Shown one piece after another: positions 21,845 to 32,461 of a stretch of 64,000 nt of DNA. Below the pieces are notes generated by a model that did not search any database, was not told the DNA's origin, and saw only the letters and a list, made by a program, of their open reading frames with translations. Source of the DNA: Rhizobiaceae bacterium. GTDB lineage: Bacteria; Pseudomonadota; Alphaproteobacteria; Rhizobiales; Rhizobiaceae. The position numbers and the translations under genes were made by a program. Every line of letters starts with the position of its first letter. Within the stretch, counting starts at the first letter, position 1. Location: positions 1,302,001-1,366,000 of the forward strand of contig JAEPMJ010000001.1 of the NCBI GenBank assembly GCA_017644005.1, in the 5' to 3' direction.

Positions 21845-22300
21845 TCAGTCCATGCTGGCCACAAAGGGCGGCGATTCCAGATAGGCACGGATCGCCAGAG
21901 CCGCCTGATGGGCATTTCTGCGCGGCAGGCGCAGCTGCGGCACTGTGACGCCGGCCAGCACTGCCGGGCGCGCTTCCTGAAAGCGCGGCACCGCATCTTC
22001 GGGCAACAGTTCGACCACCAGATCAACGACCGCCGCGGGCTCAAACGCGATGGCGGACGGCCTGTGGCCGCGGACCTCCACCAGGCCGGACGTCGTCGCC
22101 GGAGCACGAGCGATCAGCCGGCCCTGCTCCGGCTCAAGCAACAGCTGATCGTCGCAAACAAGGCGCACAAAGCGACCCGATGCGCGGCAATAGTCGATCA
22201 GGGCCAGGCAAAGCCCGGTCTTGCCGGAACCGGACGGGCCGGTGACGACAATGCCGCGGTCTGCGATCACCAGCATCGAGGCATGCAGGTTTTGCGGCAC
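21845..22300 (-). CDS. hprK: HPr kinase/phosphatase, short alphaproteobacterial form
   Basis: GIVVTGPSGSGKTGLCLALID Walker A; between EIIA and chvG. Confidence 0.88.
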   Translation of the reverse strand: MPQNLHASMLVIADRGIVVTGPSGSGKTGLCLALIDYCRASGRFVRLVCDDQLLLEPEQGRLIARAPATTSGLVEVRGHRPSAIAFEPAAVVDLVVELLPEDAVPRFQEARPAVLAGVTVPQLRLPRRNAHQAALAIRAYLESPPFVASMD

Positions 22301-24088
22301 CTATCTCGGCTCGGCCGGCAGCGAAATGATGAAACGGGCACCGCGGATGTCGCCGGGTTTGGCGCCGATGATGTTCTCCGCAGTCAGCGTGCCGCCATGC
22401 GCCTCGATGATCTGGCGGCTGATGGAAAGCCCCAGGCCGGAGTTCTGGCCAAACGAGTCACCTTCCGGACGGTCGGTGTAGAAGCGTTCGAAAATCCGCT
22501 CCAGCGCATCCGGACGAATACCCGGGCCATTGTCCTCGATGGCAACGACGACCCGCCGGGCGGAGCGCGAGAGGCGCACGACGATGCGCCCGTTTTCGGC
22601 AGGTGCGAAGGATCGTGCGTTTTCGATCAGGTTCGTCACCACCTGACCGAGCCGCAGTTCATGCCCGTTAACGGCGAAACCGCGCGCGCCGGACGGCAGT
22701 TTGTCGACCTTGAGTTCGATATCGACCGGTTTGTGGCTCCGGTTGAGCTCACGCGAAACGGCAATTACCTCGGTCAGGAACTTCCTCATATCGAGGTTTT
22801 CGGCATCGACCCTTGCGAGCTCGGCATCGAGCCGCGATGCATCCGATATGTCGGTGATCAGGCGGTCGAGTCGGCGTACGTCATGCTGGATCACCTCAAG
22901 CAGCCGGGCGCGTGCGGCTTCGGTCTTGGCGAGCGGCAGTGTTTCCACCGCACTGCGCAGCGAGGTAAGCGGATTTTTCAGCTCATGGCTAACGTCGGCG
23001 GCGAAACTCTCTATCGCCTCGATTCGGGCATAAAGCGCGTTGGTCATCTCCCTCAGGGCAATCGAAAGGTTGCCGATCTCGTCCTGACGTTCGGAGAAAT
23101 CCGGGATTTCCTCACGGCTCTTGACCCCGCGCTTGACCCGAACCGCCGCTGCCGACAGGCGCCGGAGCGGATTTGCGATCGTAGATGCCAAAAGCAGGGA
23201 GAGTATCGCGGTAACGATTGCGGCAACGCCAAAGACGCGGAAGATGGCGCGGCGCTCGGCCGCGACGATCTTGTCAATGTCGCCGCCCTGTGTCGACAAG
23301 AGCAAAGTTCCAAGCACCGCGCGAAAGCGCTGGATCGGAACCGCCACCGACACGATCATCTCGCCCTGCTCGCTTACCCTCACAACCGTGGAGGGAGCGC
23401 CCGCCAGTGCGTTCATGACTTCCGGAAACGCCGCGCCGTTGCCGCCAGGCTGCTCGTAATAGACCGGCAGGTCCGAGCGCCGGAACAAATCGGCGATAAT
23501 TTTCTGGGCACGGTCGATGAGGCCGGGCTCTTCCTCCGTCACCGGCTCCAGCTCGTAGCGCAAAACCTGGCCGCGGGAGTAGAGATGCCGCGAATCAAGC
23601 AACAGGTTGGCGTCGCGATCGTAAATGCGGGCGCGGGTGCGGGTCGGCGAGATCAGCCGCCGCAAAACAGGAGCCACACGTTCCGGATTGATCGGGAAAT
23701 GAAGGCTGTCCAGCTGATCGGTGGTTGGCGGCAGGCTTTCACCGGCCTGCAACTCGAGCAATCTCTCCGGGTCGATACTGATGGAGTCGGTTTCCACCGT
23801 GGCGGAGGCCGCAACCGCGCCGGCGATGATCTCGCCCTGTGTCATCAGGCTCTCGACGCGCGCGTCTATGAGACCGTCGCGGAACTGGTTCAGGTAGAGA
23901 ATGCCAACAACCAGCACGCCCAACGCCGCCAGATTGAGAAACAGGATGCGCCGGGTGAGACTTGAAAAGACATAATGGCCCAGCAGCCGGCGCAGCGGGC
24001 GGGTGAGCACACCGCTCACATGGCTCAGAAAGCCATATTGCGGGGCCTGCTTCCGGCTCCGGTTTTTGCTGTCGGCGGCAATCGCCAT
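22301..24088 (-). CDS. chvG: two-component sensor histidine kinase ChvG/ExoS
   Basis: DVSHELKNPLTSLRSAVETL, HAMP-like region, DNGPGIRPDALERIFERFYTDRPEG; adjacent to chvI. Confidence 0.93.
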   Translation of the reverse strand: MAIAADSKNRSRKQAPQYGFLSHVSGVLTRPLRRLLGHYVFSSLTRRILFLNLAALGVLVVGILYLNQFRDGLIDARVESLMTQGEIIAGAVAASATVETDSISIDPERLLELQAGESLPPTTDQLDSLHFPINPERVAPVLRRLISPTRTRARIYDRDANLLLDSRHLYSRGQVLRYELEPVTEEEPGLIDRAQKIIADLFRRSDLPVYYEQPGGNGAAFPEVMNALAGAPSTVVRVSEQGEMIVSVAVPIQRFRAVLGTLLLSTQGGDIDKIVAAERRAIFRVFGVAAIVTAILSLLLASTIANPLRRLSAAAVRVKRGVKSREEIPDFSERQDEIGNLSIALREMTNALYARIEAIESFAADVSHELKNPLTSLRSAVETLPLAKTEAARARLLEVIQHDVRRLDRLITDISDASRLDAELARVDAENLDMRKFLTEVIAVSRELNRSHKPVDIELKVDKLPSGARGFAVNGHELRLGQVVTNLIENARSFAPAENGRIVVRLSRSARRVVVAIEDNGPGIRPDALERIFERFYTDRPEGDSFGQNSGLGLSISRQIIEAHGGTLTAENIIGAKPGDIRGARFIISLPAEPR

Positions 24089-24107
24089 TCACAGCTGCTC
24101 CGCGACT

Positions 24108-24809
24108 TCACGCCTCACGGAAGCGGTAACCCACGCCGTAAAGCGTCTCGATCATGTCGAACTCGCCATCGACCGATTTGAACTTCTTGCGCAGCCGCTT
24201 GATGTGGCTGTCGATCGTGCGGTCATCAACATATACCTGCTCATCATATGCCGAATCCATCAATGCGTCTCGGCTTTTCACCACGCCCGGACGCTGCGCC
24301 AGCGAGTGCAGGATGAGAAATTCCGTCACCGTGAGGGTGACCGGCTCGCCTTTCCAGGTGCAGGTATGGCGTTCCTGATCCATGACGAGCTGCCCGCGTT
24401 CCAACGACGCCGACTGGGTGCCCACCGTCTTGGCGCCGGTTTCACGCGCACTTGCGCGCCGCAGCACGGCGCGGACGCGTTCGACAAGAAGACGCTGCGA
24501 GAACGGCTTGCGGATAAAGTCGTCGGCGCCCATCTTGAGGCCGAAGAGTTCGTCGATTTCATCGTCCTTCGAGGTCAGGAAGATCACCGGCAGGTCGGTC
24601 TTCTGGCGCAGACGGCGCAGAAGCTCCATTCCGTCCATGCGCGGCATTTTGATATCCAGAATTGCCATGTTCGGCGGCCGCGCCGCCAAGCCTTCCAGCG
24701 CTGAGGCGCCGTCAGTGTAGGTCTCGACGCGGTAGCCTTCGGATTCCAGGGCGATCGACACCGAGGTCAGGATATTACGGTCGTCATCGACAAGAGCGAT
24801 TGTTGCCAT
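24108..24809 (-). CDS. chvI: two-component response regulator ChvI (OmpR family)
   Basis: [43 protein letters not shown]; winged helix [19 protein letters not shown]. Confidence 0.94.
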   Translation of the reverse strand: MATIALVDDDRNILTSVSIALESEGYRVETYTDGASALEGLAARPPNMAILDIKMPRMDGMELLRRLRQKTDLPVIFLTSKDDEIDELFGLKMGADDFIRKPFSQRLLVERVRAVLRRASARETGAKTVGTQSASLERGQLVMDQERHTCTWKGEPVTLTVTEFLILHSLAQRPGVVKSRDALMDSAYDEQVYVDDRTIDSHIKRLRKKFKSVDGEFDMIETLYGVGYRFREA

Positions 24810-24964
24810 ATCAAAGTGCTCCCTCATAATCGGCGTCCCTTCCATCTTGGGAAGATGCCTTGTGGCGGACAAATTTAGTACAAAATGTGGCAGCGCCCCA
24901 TATACCAGATCCGATATGTGCAGCTTTCCTGCCGGCATGGCGGATCAGAGTGCCGGCCATTGCG

Positions 24965-24973
24965 TTATCCACA
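24965..24973 (+). promoter_or_regulatory. perfect DnaA-box 9-mer TTATCCACA
   Basis: Exact match to consensus in chvI-pckA intergenic region. Confidence 0.5.
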
Positions 24974-25010
24974 TTTACAGAAATTCACCGCCTTTAAACG
25001 ATTTAGGAAT

Positions 25011-25046
25011 TTTTCAAATTTTTTAAATCGATTAATGATTTGAAAA
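25011..25046. promoter_or_regulatory. AT-rich inverted repeat upstream of pckA
   Basis: TTTTCAAAT (25011-25019) and ATTTGAAAA (25038-25046), perfect 9-bp arms flanking an AAATCGATTAA core. Confidence 0.5.
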
Positions 25047-25165
25047 TACTCGCTTATTCTGTTTTGGCACAAAAAGTCCGCTCTGATTGGTCCTTTGGCC
25101 GCCCGGCGCGGGAACACCCAGCATTCCCGGCCGACAGCGCCAACACCAAACAAGCGAGAGGGAGC

Positions 25166-26776
25166 ATGACCGAGCAAGGTACGCGTAATCCCGAAAACGG
25201 AATCGAGACCATCGGACTGACCGGAACCGGCACTGTCCGCTACAATCTGACCGAAGCCGAGCTTTACGAACATGCGCTGCAGCGCGGCGAAGCCCAGCTT
25301 ACCGCCGACGGCGCGCTTGTGGCTTACACCGGGCAGCATACGGGCCGTTCTCCCAAGGACAAGTTCGTGGTGCGCGATGCGTCCACCGATGCGACGGTCT
25401 GGTGGGACAACAACGCGGCGATAGCGCCGGAGAATTTCCAGCTCCTTTTCGACGATTTTCTCGACCACGCGAAAGGCCTCGAGCTCTACGTTCAGGACCT
25501 TTCGGGCGGGGCGGACGCCGAACACCGGCTGCCGACGCGGGTGATTACGGAATTCGCCTGGCATTCGCTGTTTATCCGTAACCTCCTCATTCGTCCCGCA
25601 CGGGCCGACCTTGCCGGCTTCATCCCGCAGTTCACGATTATCGATCTGCCGTCCTTCCGTGCCGATCCGGCTCGCCACGGCACGCGCAGCGAAACGGTGA
25701 TCGCCATCGATTTCAGCCGCATGCTGGTTCTGATCGGTGGCACCGCCTATGCCGGCGAGATGAAGAAATCGGTCTTCACAGCGCTCAACTATCTGCTGCC
25801 GGAAAAAGGCGTGATGCCAATGCACTGCTCGGCCAACGAAGGCCCGGCAGGTGATGCTGCGGTTTTTTTCGGCCTGTCCGGCACCGGCAAGACCACGCTT
25901 TCGGCTGATCCGTCGCGCACACTGATCGGCGATGACGAGCATGGCTGGGGGTCTGCCGGCATCTTCAATTTCGAAGGCGGCTGCTATGCCAAGACAATCC
26001 GCCTTTCGGCCGAGGCCGAGCCGGAAATCTTCGCCACCACGAAACGTTTCGGCACGGTGCTGGAAAATGTCGTGCTCGACGAAGTGCGCGCACCCGATTT
26101 CAACGACGGCAGCCGGACCGAAAACACGCGCTGCGCCTACCCGCTGCACTTCATTCCGAACGCAAGCGACACGGGGCGCGCAAGCCATCCGAAGAACATC
26201 ATCATGCTGACAGCCGATGCGTTCGGCGTATTGCCGCCCATTGCACGCATGACTCCCGCGCAGGCAATGTACCACTTCCTGTCCGGCTACACCGCCAAGG
26301 TGGCCGGCACCGAACGCGGCGTCAGCGAACCGGAAGCCACCTTTTCGACCTGTTTCGGTGCTCCCTTCATGCCGCGACATCCGTCGGAATACGGCAATCT
26401 GCTGCGTGAGCTGATTGCCGAGCACGGAGTCAATTGCTGGCTGGTCAATACCGGCTGGACGGGCGGTGCATATGGCACGGGCCAGCGCATGCCGATCCGC
26501 GCGACCCGGGCGCTGCTGGCGGCGGCGCTCGACGGCTCGCTCGCTGACGCAGAATTCCGCACCGACCCGAATTTCGGCTTCGAGGTGCCGCTGGCAGCCG
26601 AGGGCGTGGACACGGCGATTCTCGATCCGCGTTCGACCTGGGCCGACCCGGCCGCCTATGACGCGCAGGCGCGCAGGCTTGTCGGCATGTTTATCGACAA
26701 TTTCGCCAAGTTCGAGAGCCATGTCGATGCGACAATCGCAGGCGCGGCACCCCGGCTCAACGTCGCCGCCGAGTAG
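25166..26776 (+). CDS. pckA: phosphoenolpyruvate carboxykinase (ATP)
   Basis: [43 protein letters not shown]. Confidence 0.98.
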   Translation: MTEQGTRNPENGIETIGLTGTGTVRYNLTEAELYEHALQRGEAQLTADGALVAYTGQHTGRSPKDKFVVRDASTDATVWWDNNAAIAPENFQLLFDDFLDHAKGLELYVQDLSGGADAEHRLPTRVITEFAWHSLFIRNLLIRPARADLAGFIPQFTIIDLPSFRADPARHGTRSETVIAIDFSRMLVLIGGTAYAGEMKKSVFTALNYLLPEKGVMPMHCSANEGPAGDAAVFFGLSGTGKTTLSADPSRTLIGDDEHGWGSAGIFNFEGGCYAKTIRLSAEAEPEIFATTKRFGTVLENVVLDEVRAPDFNDGSRTENTRCAYPLHFIPNASDTGRASHPKNIIMLTADAFGVLPPIARMTPAQAMYHFLSGYTAKVAGTERGVSEPEATFSTCFGAPFMPRHPSEYGNLLRELIAEHGVNCWLVNTGWTGGAYGTGQRMPIRATRALLAAALDGSLADAEFRTDPNFGFEVPLAAEGVDTAILDPRSTWADPAAYDAQARRLVGMFIDNFAKFESHVDATIAGAAPRLNVAAE

Positions 26777-26798
26777 TCATTCTGCAACTCGATCCAGC

Positions 26799-26824
26799 AG
26801 GGCCCGCCATCGCGCGGGCCCTTT
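26799..26824 (+). terminator. probable intrinsic terminator after pckA
   Basis: AGGGCCCGC-catcgc-GCGGGCCCT followed by a short T run. Confidence 0.6.
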
Positions 26825-26859
26825 GCATTGGCGAGGGTGTGGCGTAGACCGAACCCGTT

Positions 26860-27297
26860 ATGACGAGTACGGGTATCACAGAAATCGCTCCCGGCGTGAC
26901 GGTTGCCGAAGCCGACCTTGAAGAGCAGTTCATCCGCTCGTCGGGGCCGGGCGGGCAGAATGTCAACAAGGTGGCGACGGCAGTGCAGCTGCGATTTGAC
27001 GCCCTCAACGCCCCAGGACTTCCCGACGCGGTGCGGACAAGGCTTTTCCGGCTCGCCGGCCAGCGCGCCACCAAGGAAGGCACCGTTATCATCGAGGCCA
27101 GCCGCTACCGTACCCAGGAACGCAACCGCGAAGATGCGCGCGAGCGGCTGTTCGCTCTGATAGCTGAAGCAGCGAAGCCACCGCCGCCGCCGCGCAAGAA
27201 AACCCGTCCTTCCAAGGGCGCGGTGGAACGGCGCCTGAAGGCAAAGGCGGGACGCTCGCAGCTGAAAAAGATGCGCGGCCGCGTCGATCGCGAATGA
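26860..27297 (+). CDS. arfB: alternative ribosome-rescue factor ArfB (peptidyl-tRNA hydrolase)
   Basis: EEQFIRSSGPGGQNVNKVATAVQLRFD GGQ motif and a basic C-terminal tail. Confidence 0.95.
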   Translation: MTSTGITEIAPGVTVAEADLEEQFIRSSGPGGQNVNKVATAVQLRFDALNAPGLPDAVRTRLFRLAGQRATKEGTVIIEASRYRTQERNREDARERLFALIAEAAKPPPPPRKKTRPSKGAVERRLKAKAGRSQLKKMRGRVDRE

Positions 27298-27380
27298 CCC
27301 TTCAGACCGATTTGGACTTTCCATTCGCGGCATCGGATGCAAAAGTTCATACCGAACCAACAAATGAGGAGGCTCACAGG

Positions 27381-27833
27381 ATGGGCATATTCGATTTCGT
27401 CAAGAATGTGGGCAAGAAGCTCGGTATCGGGGATGACGAAGAAGCTCCGGACGCCGACAGCCTCAAAAAGGAACTCGATTCACATTCGCTCGGCACCGAT
27501 GATGTGAAGATCGAGGTGGTGGGCGACAAGGCGGTTCTGAAGGGCGTTGTTTCGGACCAGTCGGTATTCGAAAAGGCAGTCGTGGCCGTCGGCAACACGC
27601 TGGGCATTTCCAAGGTCGAAGCGGACGAACTGACCCTGAAGGCCGAGACAGCGAAGGAGCCGGTGTTCTACACGGTCAAGAAGGGAGACAACCTCTGGAA
27701 GATCGCCGAGGCCAATTACGGCAAGGGCAAAGGTGCCAAGTACCCCGTCATCTTCGAAGCCAACAAGCCGATGCTGAAAGACCCGGACAAGATCTATCCC
27801 GGCCAGGTGCTGCGCATTCCCGCGCTCGACTGA
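27381..27833 (+). CDS. BON + LysM domain protein (Kbp/YgaU-like)
   Basis: BON segment VEVVGDKAVLKGVVSDQ and LysM YTVKKGDNLWKIAEANYGKG...IYPGQVLRIP. Confidence 0.9.
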   Translation: MGIFDFVKNVGKKLGIGDDEEAPDADSLKKELDSHSLGTDDVKIEVVGDKAVLKGVVSDQSVFEKAVVAVGNTLGISKVEADELTLKAETAKEPVFYTVKKGDNLWKIAEANYGKGKGAKYPVIFEANKPMLKDPDKIYPGQVLRIPALD

Positions 27834-27853
27834 CGCCGACGTACCGAATCTAA

Positions 27854-27891
27854 AGAGGCCGGTTTCGGGTTGCCCGGAACCGGCCTTTTTT
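27854..27891 (+). terminator. intrinsic terminator
   Basis: AGGCCGGTTTCGGG-ttg-CCCGGAACCGGCCT followed by a T run (TTTTTT). Confidence 0.85.
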
Positions 27892-27904
27892 GTGATGAAC
27901 GGCC

Positions 27905-28522
27905 ATGCAATCGCTTCCCGACGGTATCCGCCATCTCCCCGCCTGTCTCGACACTGCCGCACAACGGCTGCTGGTGAACGACATTCGCGCGGTCGTGACC
28001 GCAGCGCCGCTCTACACGCCGGTCATGCCACGCACCGGCAAGCAAATGAGCGTTCGCATGACCAATTGCGGAGAGCTCGGCTGGGTGACCGACAAGGAAC
28101 GCGGCTACCGTTACCAAGCCACACATCCCGTGACAGATGAACCGTGGCCAGCAATTCCCGAAAGGCTGCTGGATGTTTGGCGAGCGGTGACCGGCGATCC
28201 GCGCGATCCGCAGGCGTGTCTGATCAACTTTTACGACGCGACTGCGAAGATGGGGCTCCACCAGGACCGCGACGAAGAAGATCTTACGGCGCCCGTAGTG
28301 TCAATTTCTCTCGGTGACAGCTGCCTGTTCCGTGTCGGCGGCACCAAGCGCAACATGCCGACGACTTCCTTTCGACTGGAAAGCGGCGATGTCGTCGTGC
28401 TTGGCGGAGCGGGGCGGCTCGCCTTTCACGGGGTGGACCGTATCTACGCCGGAACCTCGCCATTGCTCAAAAACGGAGGACGGATCAATCTGACGCTGAG
28501 GCGGGTGAACTACCCCGGATAG
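27905..28522 (+). CDS. alkB: alpha-ketoglutarate-dependent dioxygenase AlkB
   Basis: CLINFYDATAKMGLHQDRDEEDLTAPVVSISLGDSCLFRVGG; HxD...H and R motifs. Confidence 0.95.
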   Translation: MQSLPDGIRHLPACLDTAAQRLLVNDIRAVVTAAPLYTPVMPRTGKQMSVRMTNCGELGWVTDKERGYRYQATHPVTDEPWPAIPERLLDVWRAVTGDPRDPQACLINFYDATAKMGLHQDRDEEDLTAPVVSISLGDSCLFRVGGTKRNMPTTSFRLESGDVVVLGGAGRLAFHGVDRIYAGTSPLLKNGGRINLTLRRVNYPG

Positions 28523-28601
28523 CTACGCAAATGCTTGCTTAACAAATCGAAACTACCCTTCTACACGAAGAAGAACGACCCACGAGGGTGAGCACGTAGC
28601 G

Positions 28602-29858
28602 ATGACAGACCGGCAAGCGCCCATCACCGGCGGCTCCGATTGGGTCTATGCAGCCATCGTCGTGGCAGCCGGCCTGCTTTTCGGGCTGACCAACCAGTAT
28701 CACCTCTGGACACTCGACGAGAACGGCTTCTCCGTTCTCTCCGAACGCCTGCCCTACTGGGACTTCACCAATCTGTGGGCCGGCTCGAAGATGGCGCTCA
28801 ACGGCAACGCTGCCGCGCTTTTCGATGCCGAGTTATACCGCGCCGCGCTGCGAGCAATGCTTTCGCCGCTATTACCCGATCAGGAATGGAGCTATCCCCC
28901 CAGCATGGCGTTGATTGGCGCGCCTTTGGCGCAGTTGCCGATCTTTCCGGCCTATCTTGTGTGGACGTTCGGCACGATTGCTTGCCTGTTTCTGGCGATC
29001 AGACCACTTGGACTGCCCCTTGCGGTCCAGATCGCAGCCGCAGTCTCGCCGGCAGTGCTGGTCAACACCGTATTTGGACAGAACGGCGCGCTCACCGGCG
29101 CTCTTCTGATCGGTGGGCTGCTGGCCGTGCAGAAAAGGCCGATCCTGGCGGGTGTCCTTTTCGGCCTGCTCACCATCAAGCCGCATTTAGGCATACTCGT
29201 GCCGGTTTGCCTCCTCGCCAGCTGCAATTGGCGGGCGTTCGGCTCCGCTGCCGTTACCACTGTTCTGGTCGCGCTCGCCACGGGCTTTGCCTTCGGCTTC
29301 GACACCTGGCCGATGTTTCTTGCCAATACCAGCCCGCTGATGACCGCGATTATGGAGGCGCCCTACCCGCAGCCTTACCACGCGAACGCCATGACCGTTT
29401 TCATTGCCGCCCGCTCGATCGGGGCGAGCGTATCGGTGGCGTATGCTGCACAGCTGGCGGCAACACTTGCAGCGGCGTCGTTCGTGATCTGGCTCTGGCG
29501 CCCCTCAAATCCGGTCGAATTCAGGATGCGTGCGCTGTTGACCGCGACGCTGGCCATCGTGGCGACGCCCTATGGATACAGCTATGATGCCATTCCCCTG
29601 TGCGTCGCAGTCGCCTTCTTGTTGGTCACGGTGCCGAAGCCGCCCGTCACTTTTCTGGCATTCCTCTGGCTTTCGCCACTTGCGATCCATCTGCTCCATC
29701 AACAAGGCACAGGTTTCGGCGTCCTGTTCCCGGTCAGCCTATGTGTATGGATGGGAATGCGCTGCCTGAACGATGTCAGATCGGCTCAGTCGGCCACCGC
29801 AGCAGACGAGGCCACGAGATCGGAGCGAAGCCATATCGTTGCCGCCGAGTTGCGGTAA
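28602..29858 (+). CDS. GT87-like (DUF2029) integral membrane glycosyltransferase
   Basis: Polytopic membrane protein with a DFTNLWAGSKMALNG luminal acidic motif typical of GT87. Confidence 0.75.
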   Translation: MTDRQAPITGGSDWVYAAIVVAAGLLFGLTNQYHLWTLDENGFSVLSERLPYWDFTNLWAGSKMALNGNAAALFDAELYRAALRAMLSPLLPDQEWSYPPSMALIGAPLAQLPIFPAYLVWTFGTIACLFLAIRPLGLPLAVQIAAAVSPAVLVNTVFGQNGALTGALLIGGLLAVQKRPILAGVLFGLLTIKPHLGILVPVCLLASCNWRAFGSAAVTTVLVALATGFAFGFDTWPMFLANTSPLMTAIMEAPYPQPYHANAMTVFIAARSIGASVSVAYAAQLAATLAAASFVIWLWRPSNPVEFRMRALLTATLAIVATPYGYSYDAIPLCVAVAFLLVTVPKPPVTFLAFLWLSPLAIHLLHQQGTGFGVLFPVSLCVWMGMRCLNDVRSAQSATAADEATRSERSHIVAAELR

Positions 29859-31453
29859 ACGACGCGATAGTTCTCTAGCGCAACCTGAATCACGGAGTTG
29901 GTGCTGATCGCAGCCTGACCCGCGGTCTTGCGACTCCCGCCGGCAAGAATGACGTCTGGCCTCAATTGCTGCAATTCGGCAGCAGCGTCCGCGATATGCC
30001 GATCGCGCAGCGACCTAAGACGTTCGACGTCTGCCGAGCCAGCGGCCGCCATCATCGTTTCAGCATTTTCGACCGCCCAGAGACTGGCGTATCGCGACTG
30101 ATACCGACCCTCGATCATTCGCGTGAGCGGGAATGCAGCCTGCATGCGCGTAGCGACGGAAGCGACCGTCGGACGCGCGACATGTGCTGCAATGGCGTCG
30201 CGTGTGCGACCGAGCTCCGCCTTCTGCGACGCCTCGAGAACGCCCTGACCTATACCCGCGGCAACAAGGCCAATGACGAGAAAAATGCCCGCAGCCACCG
30301 CAAGTCTGGCTGTCGAGGCCCATTCCCGATAGCGCGGCACGGTCCAGAGCTGCACGCAGAGACCCAGCATGCCGAATACATGGATGGGCATCGCCTGATA
30401 GTCCCAGCCCTTTCCCATCCAAAGATAGCAAGGGACATAGCCCAGCGCTGCAAGGAACAGCAAAGCTGCCCCCCTGTCGATCCGCCCCGGCCGTGCGACG
30501 GCGAACGCAACCGCAGCAAGGATGAACAGTCCGGCTACCGGGCGAGCCAGATCACCATGAAGGATCCCTTTGCGTGCCGGCAGATAAAGCTCGGCGAGCA
30601 TCGGCATGAGATCGGTAAAAAACGCCCGGTAAAAGACTGCCACCACAGCCAAATAAGCCAGCGTTATGGCCGCACCCAGAAGGGCCTCAACCGTTAGCAG
30701 AGGGCGCAGCGACCGCCGCATGAAACACAAGCCAACGGTCGGCAGGGCAAGCGCCAGAACGGCGAATGGCGGTTTGATCATGACGAAAACAGCTGCGCCG
30801 GCGCCTGCCAAAACGTGAGCGAAGGTGCTTCCGGAGTGGAAATCCGACGTCGTGTCGCGTGCGATCAGCAGGGCCAACCAAGGCAACAGGGCGATGATGC
30901 CGATCTGCTCACGTTGACCGAAGTTACCGGGGAAAAGGTAGAGTACGGCGGCAACCGCTACAGGTGCAAGCCAACCAAATCGAGGTGCGGAAAACCGGTC
31001 GACGGCCTGAAGAATTCGGGCACACAAGGCCACAGACGCCAGCGCAAATGCCGGAATGCCAAGGGAGAGAAACAACTCGGCGGGCACGCCGGTGAAGCGC
31101 TCACCAAGTGTAAACGGCATGTAGAGCCAGACCGAAAAAGGCGGGTTGGTCTCGATCACATCGACATAAAGCCCAGCGCCGTCGAGCAGACGGTTGCAGA
31201 CGACAATCAGGTAAGTGACGTCGACGTTACCCGGCACCACGGCATATGAAAGCCACGCCACAAGCGCTGCAATCAATAGGCTCGCATTCGACGGGTTGAC
31301 CAGCCGCCTGCGATCGACGCCGCTGTGCGACGGCGAATAGCCCCGCGCAGTCATATCCGTGTTGTTGGAGTTGGCGCCCATCCAGCCTCTGCCGCAGCGC
31401 ATATGCCGGCTTGTTCGAGGAGCGTAGTCGGGCTGCAACCTAGCGCAAGGCAA
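29786..31453 (-). CDS. polytopic membrane protein, probable GT39/ArnT-like glycosyltransferase; start uncertain
   Basis: Repeated hydrophobic segments; VIETNPPFSVWLYMPFTLGERFTG loop resembles the first luminal loop of GT-C enzymes. Confidence 0.65.
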   Translation of the reverse strand: MPCARLQPDYAPRTSRHMRCGRGWMGANSNNTDMTARGYSPSHSGVDRRRLVNPSNASLLIAALVAWLSYAVVPGNVDVTYLIVVCNRLLDGAGLYVDVIETNPPFSVWLYMPFTLGERFTGVPAELFLSLGIPAFALASVALCARILQAVDRFSAPRFGWLAPVAVAAVLYLFPGNFGQREQIGIIALLPWLALLIARDTTSDFHSGSTFAHVLAGAGAAVFVMIKPPFAVLALALPTVGLCFMRRSLRPLLTVEALLGAAITLAYLAVVAVFYRAFFTDLMPMLAELYLPARKGILHGDLARPVAGLFILAAVAFAVARPGRIDRGAALLFLAALGYVPCYLWMGKGWDYQAMPIHVFGMLGLCVQLWTVPRYREWASTARLAVAAGIFLVIGLVAAGIGQGVLEASQKAELGRTRDAIAAHVARPTVASVATRMQAAFPLTRMIEGRYQSRYASLWAVENAETMMAAAGSADVERLRSLRDRHIADAAAELQQLRPDVILAGGSRKTAGQAAISTNSVIQVALENYRVVYRNSAATIWLRSDLVASSAAVAD

Positions 31454-31475
31454 CTAACTGCATGTTAACGCAGGC

Positions 31476-32441
31476 TCAGAGCTTTCTGAGCGCGACTTCC
31501 ATAACCCGGTGTTCTGCGCCCTTGCGCAGGATGAGATTGGCCCGGGGACGCGTGGGCAGGATGTTCTCGTGCAGGTTCTTCAGGTTGATATTGGCCCACA
31601 GGCCTTCGGCGATGGCGCGCGCTGCATCCTCGGAAAGTCGCGAATAACGATGAAAGAAGGATTCCGGATCGCGGAAAGCGGTTTCGCGAAGACGCATGAA
31701 ACGCGAGACATACCAGTGATGCAGCAGGTCCTCATCCGCGTCGACATAAATCGAGAAATCAAAAAAGTCCGACACGAACGGCACGATCTTGCCGTCCTTG
31801 GGCAGTTCGCGCGGCTGCAGAACGTTCAGTCCCTCGAAGATCAGAATATCGGGCCTGTCGATGGTGACGAATTCCCCCGGCACAACGTCATAGACCAGAT
31901 GTGAATAAAGCGGTGCACGCACATTGCGCTTGCCCGACTTGATGTCGGTCAGGAAGCGCAACAACGCGCCGACATCGTAGCTTTCGGGGAACCCCTTGCG
32001 CTCCATCAGATTTTCGCGCCGTAACACCTCGTTGGGCAGCAGGAAACCGTCGGTGGTGACGAGGTCCACCTTGGGGCTTGAGGGCCAGCGCCGCAGCAAC
32101 TCCTTGAGGATGCGCGCGGTTGTCGACTTGCCAACGGCGACCGACCCGGCCATTCCGATGATGAAAGGCGTCTTCACTGCATCCTGGACGGAGAAGAACA
32201 CCTTGCGCTGGTCGAAAAGCAGCTGGCTCGCCTCCACATGGGCGGAAAGCAGCCGCGACAGCGACAGATAGATGCGCCGCACCTCCTCCAGGTCGATCGG
32301 CTCGTTGAAGGACGAAAGCCGGATGACTTCGTCATTGGTGAGCGTCAGCGGCGTATCGGCACGAAATGCCGACCATTCCTCGGCGGAGAAGAACCGGTAC
32401 GGGGAGTATTTGTTTGTCGAGGCCAGCTGATCCATCGCCAT
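31476..32441 (-). CDS. coaA: pantothenate kinase (type I)
   Basis: [22 protein letters not shown]-loop; [22 protein letters not shown]. Confidence 0.96.
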   Translation of the reverse strand: MAMDQLASTNKYSPYRFFSAEEWSAFRADTPLTLTNDEVIRLSSFNEPIDLEEVRRIYLSLSRLLSAHVEASQLLFDQRKVFFSVQDAVKTPFIIGMAGSVAVGKSTTARILKELLRRWPSSPKVDLVTTDGFLLPNEVLRRENLMERKGFPESYDVGALLRFLTDIKSGKRNVRAPLYSHLVYDVVPGEFVTIDRPDILIFEGLNVLQPRELPKDGKIVPFVSDFFDFSIYVDADEDLLHHWYVSRFMRLRETAFRDPESFFHRYSRLSEDAARAIAEGLWANINLKNLHENILPTRPRANLILRKGAEHRVMEVALRKL

Positions 32442-32461
32442 CCAATTTCTGCCTGGAAAGG

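Noticed and set aside
21719-23965. 748-aa plus-strand ORF antisense to hprK/chvG
   Set aside because: Spans two confident minus-strand genes with intact catalytic motifs.
24965-26722. 585-aa minus-strand ORF antisense to pckA
   Set aside because: Shadow ORF of a high-GC coding frame; no recognisable domain, and the plus strand encodes clear PckA.
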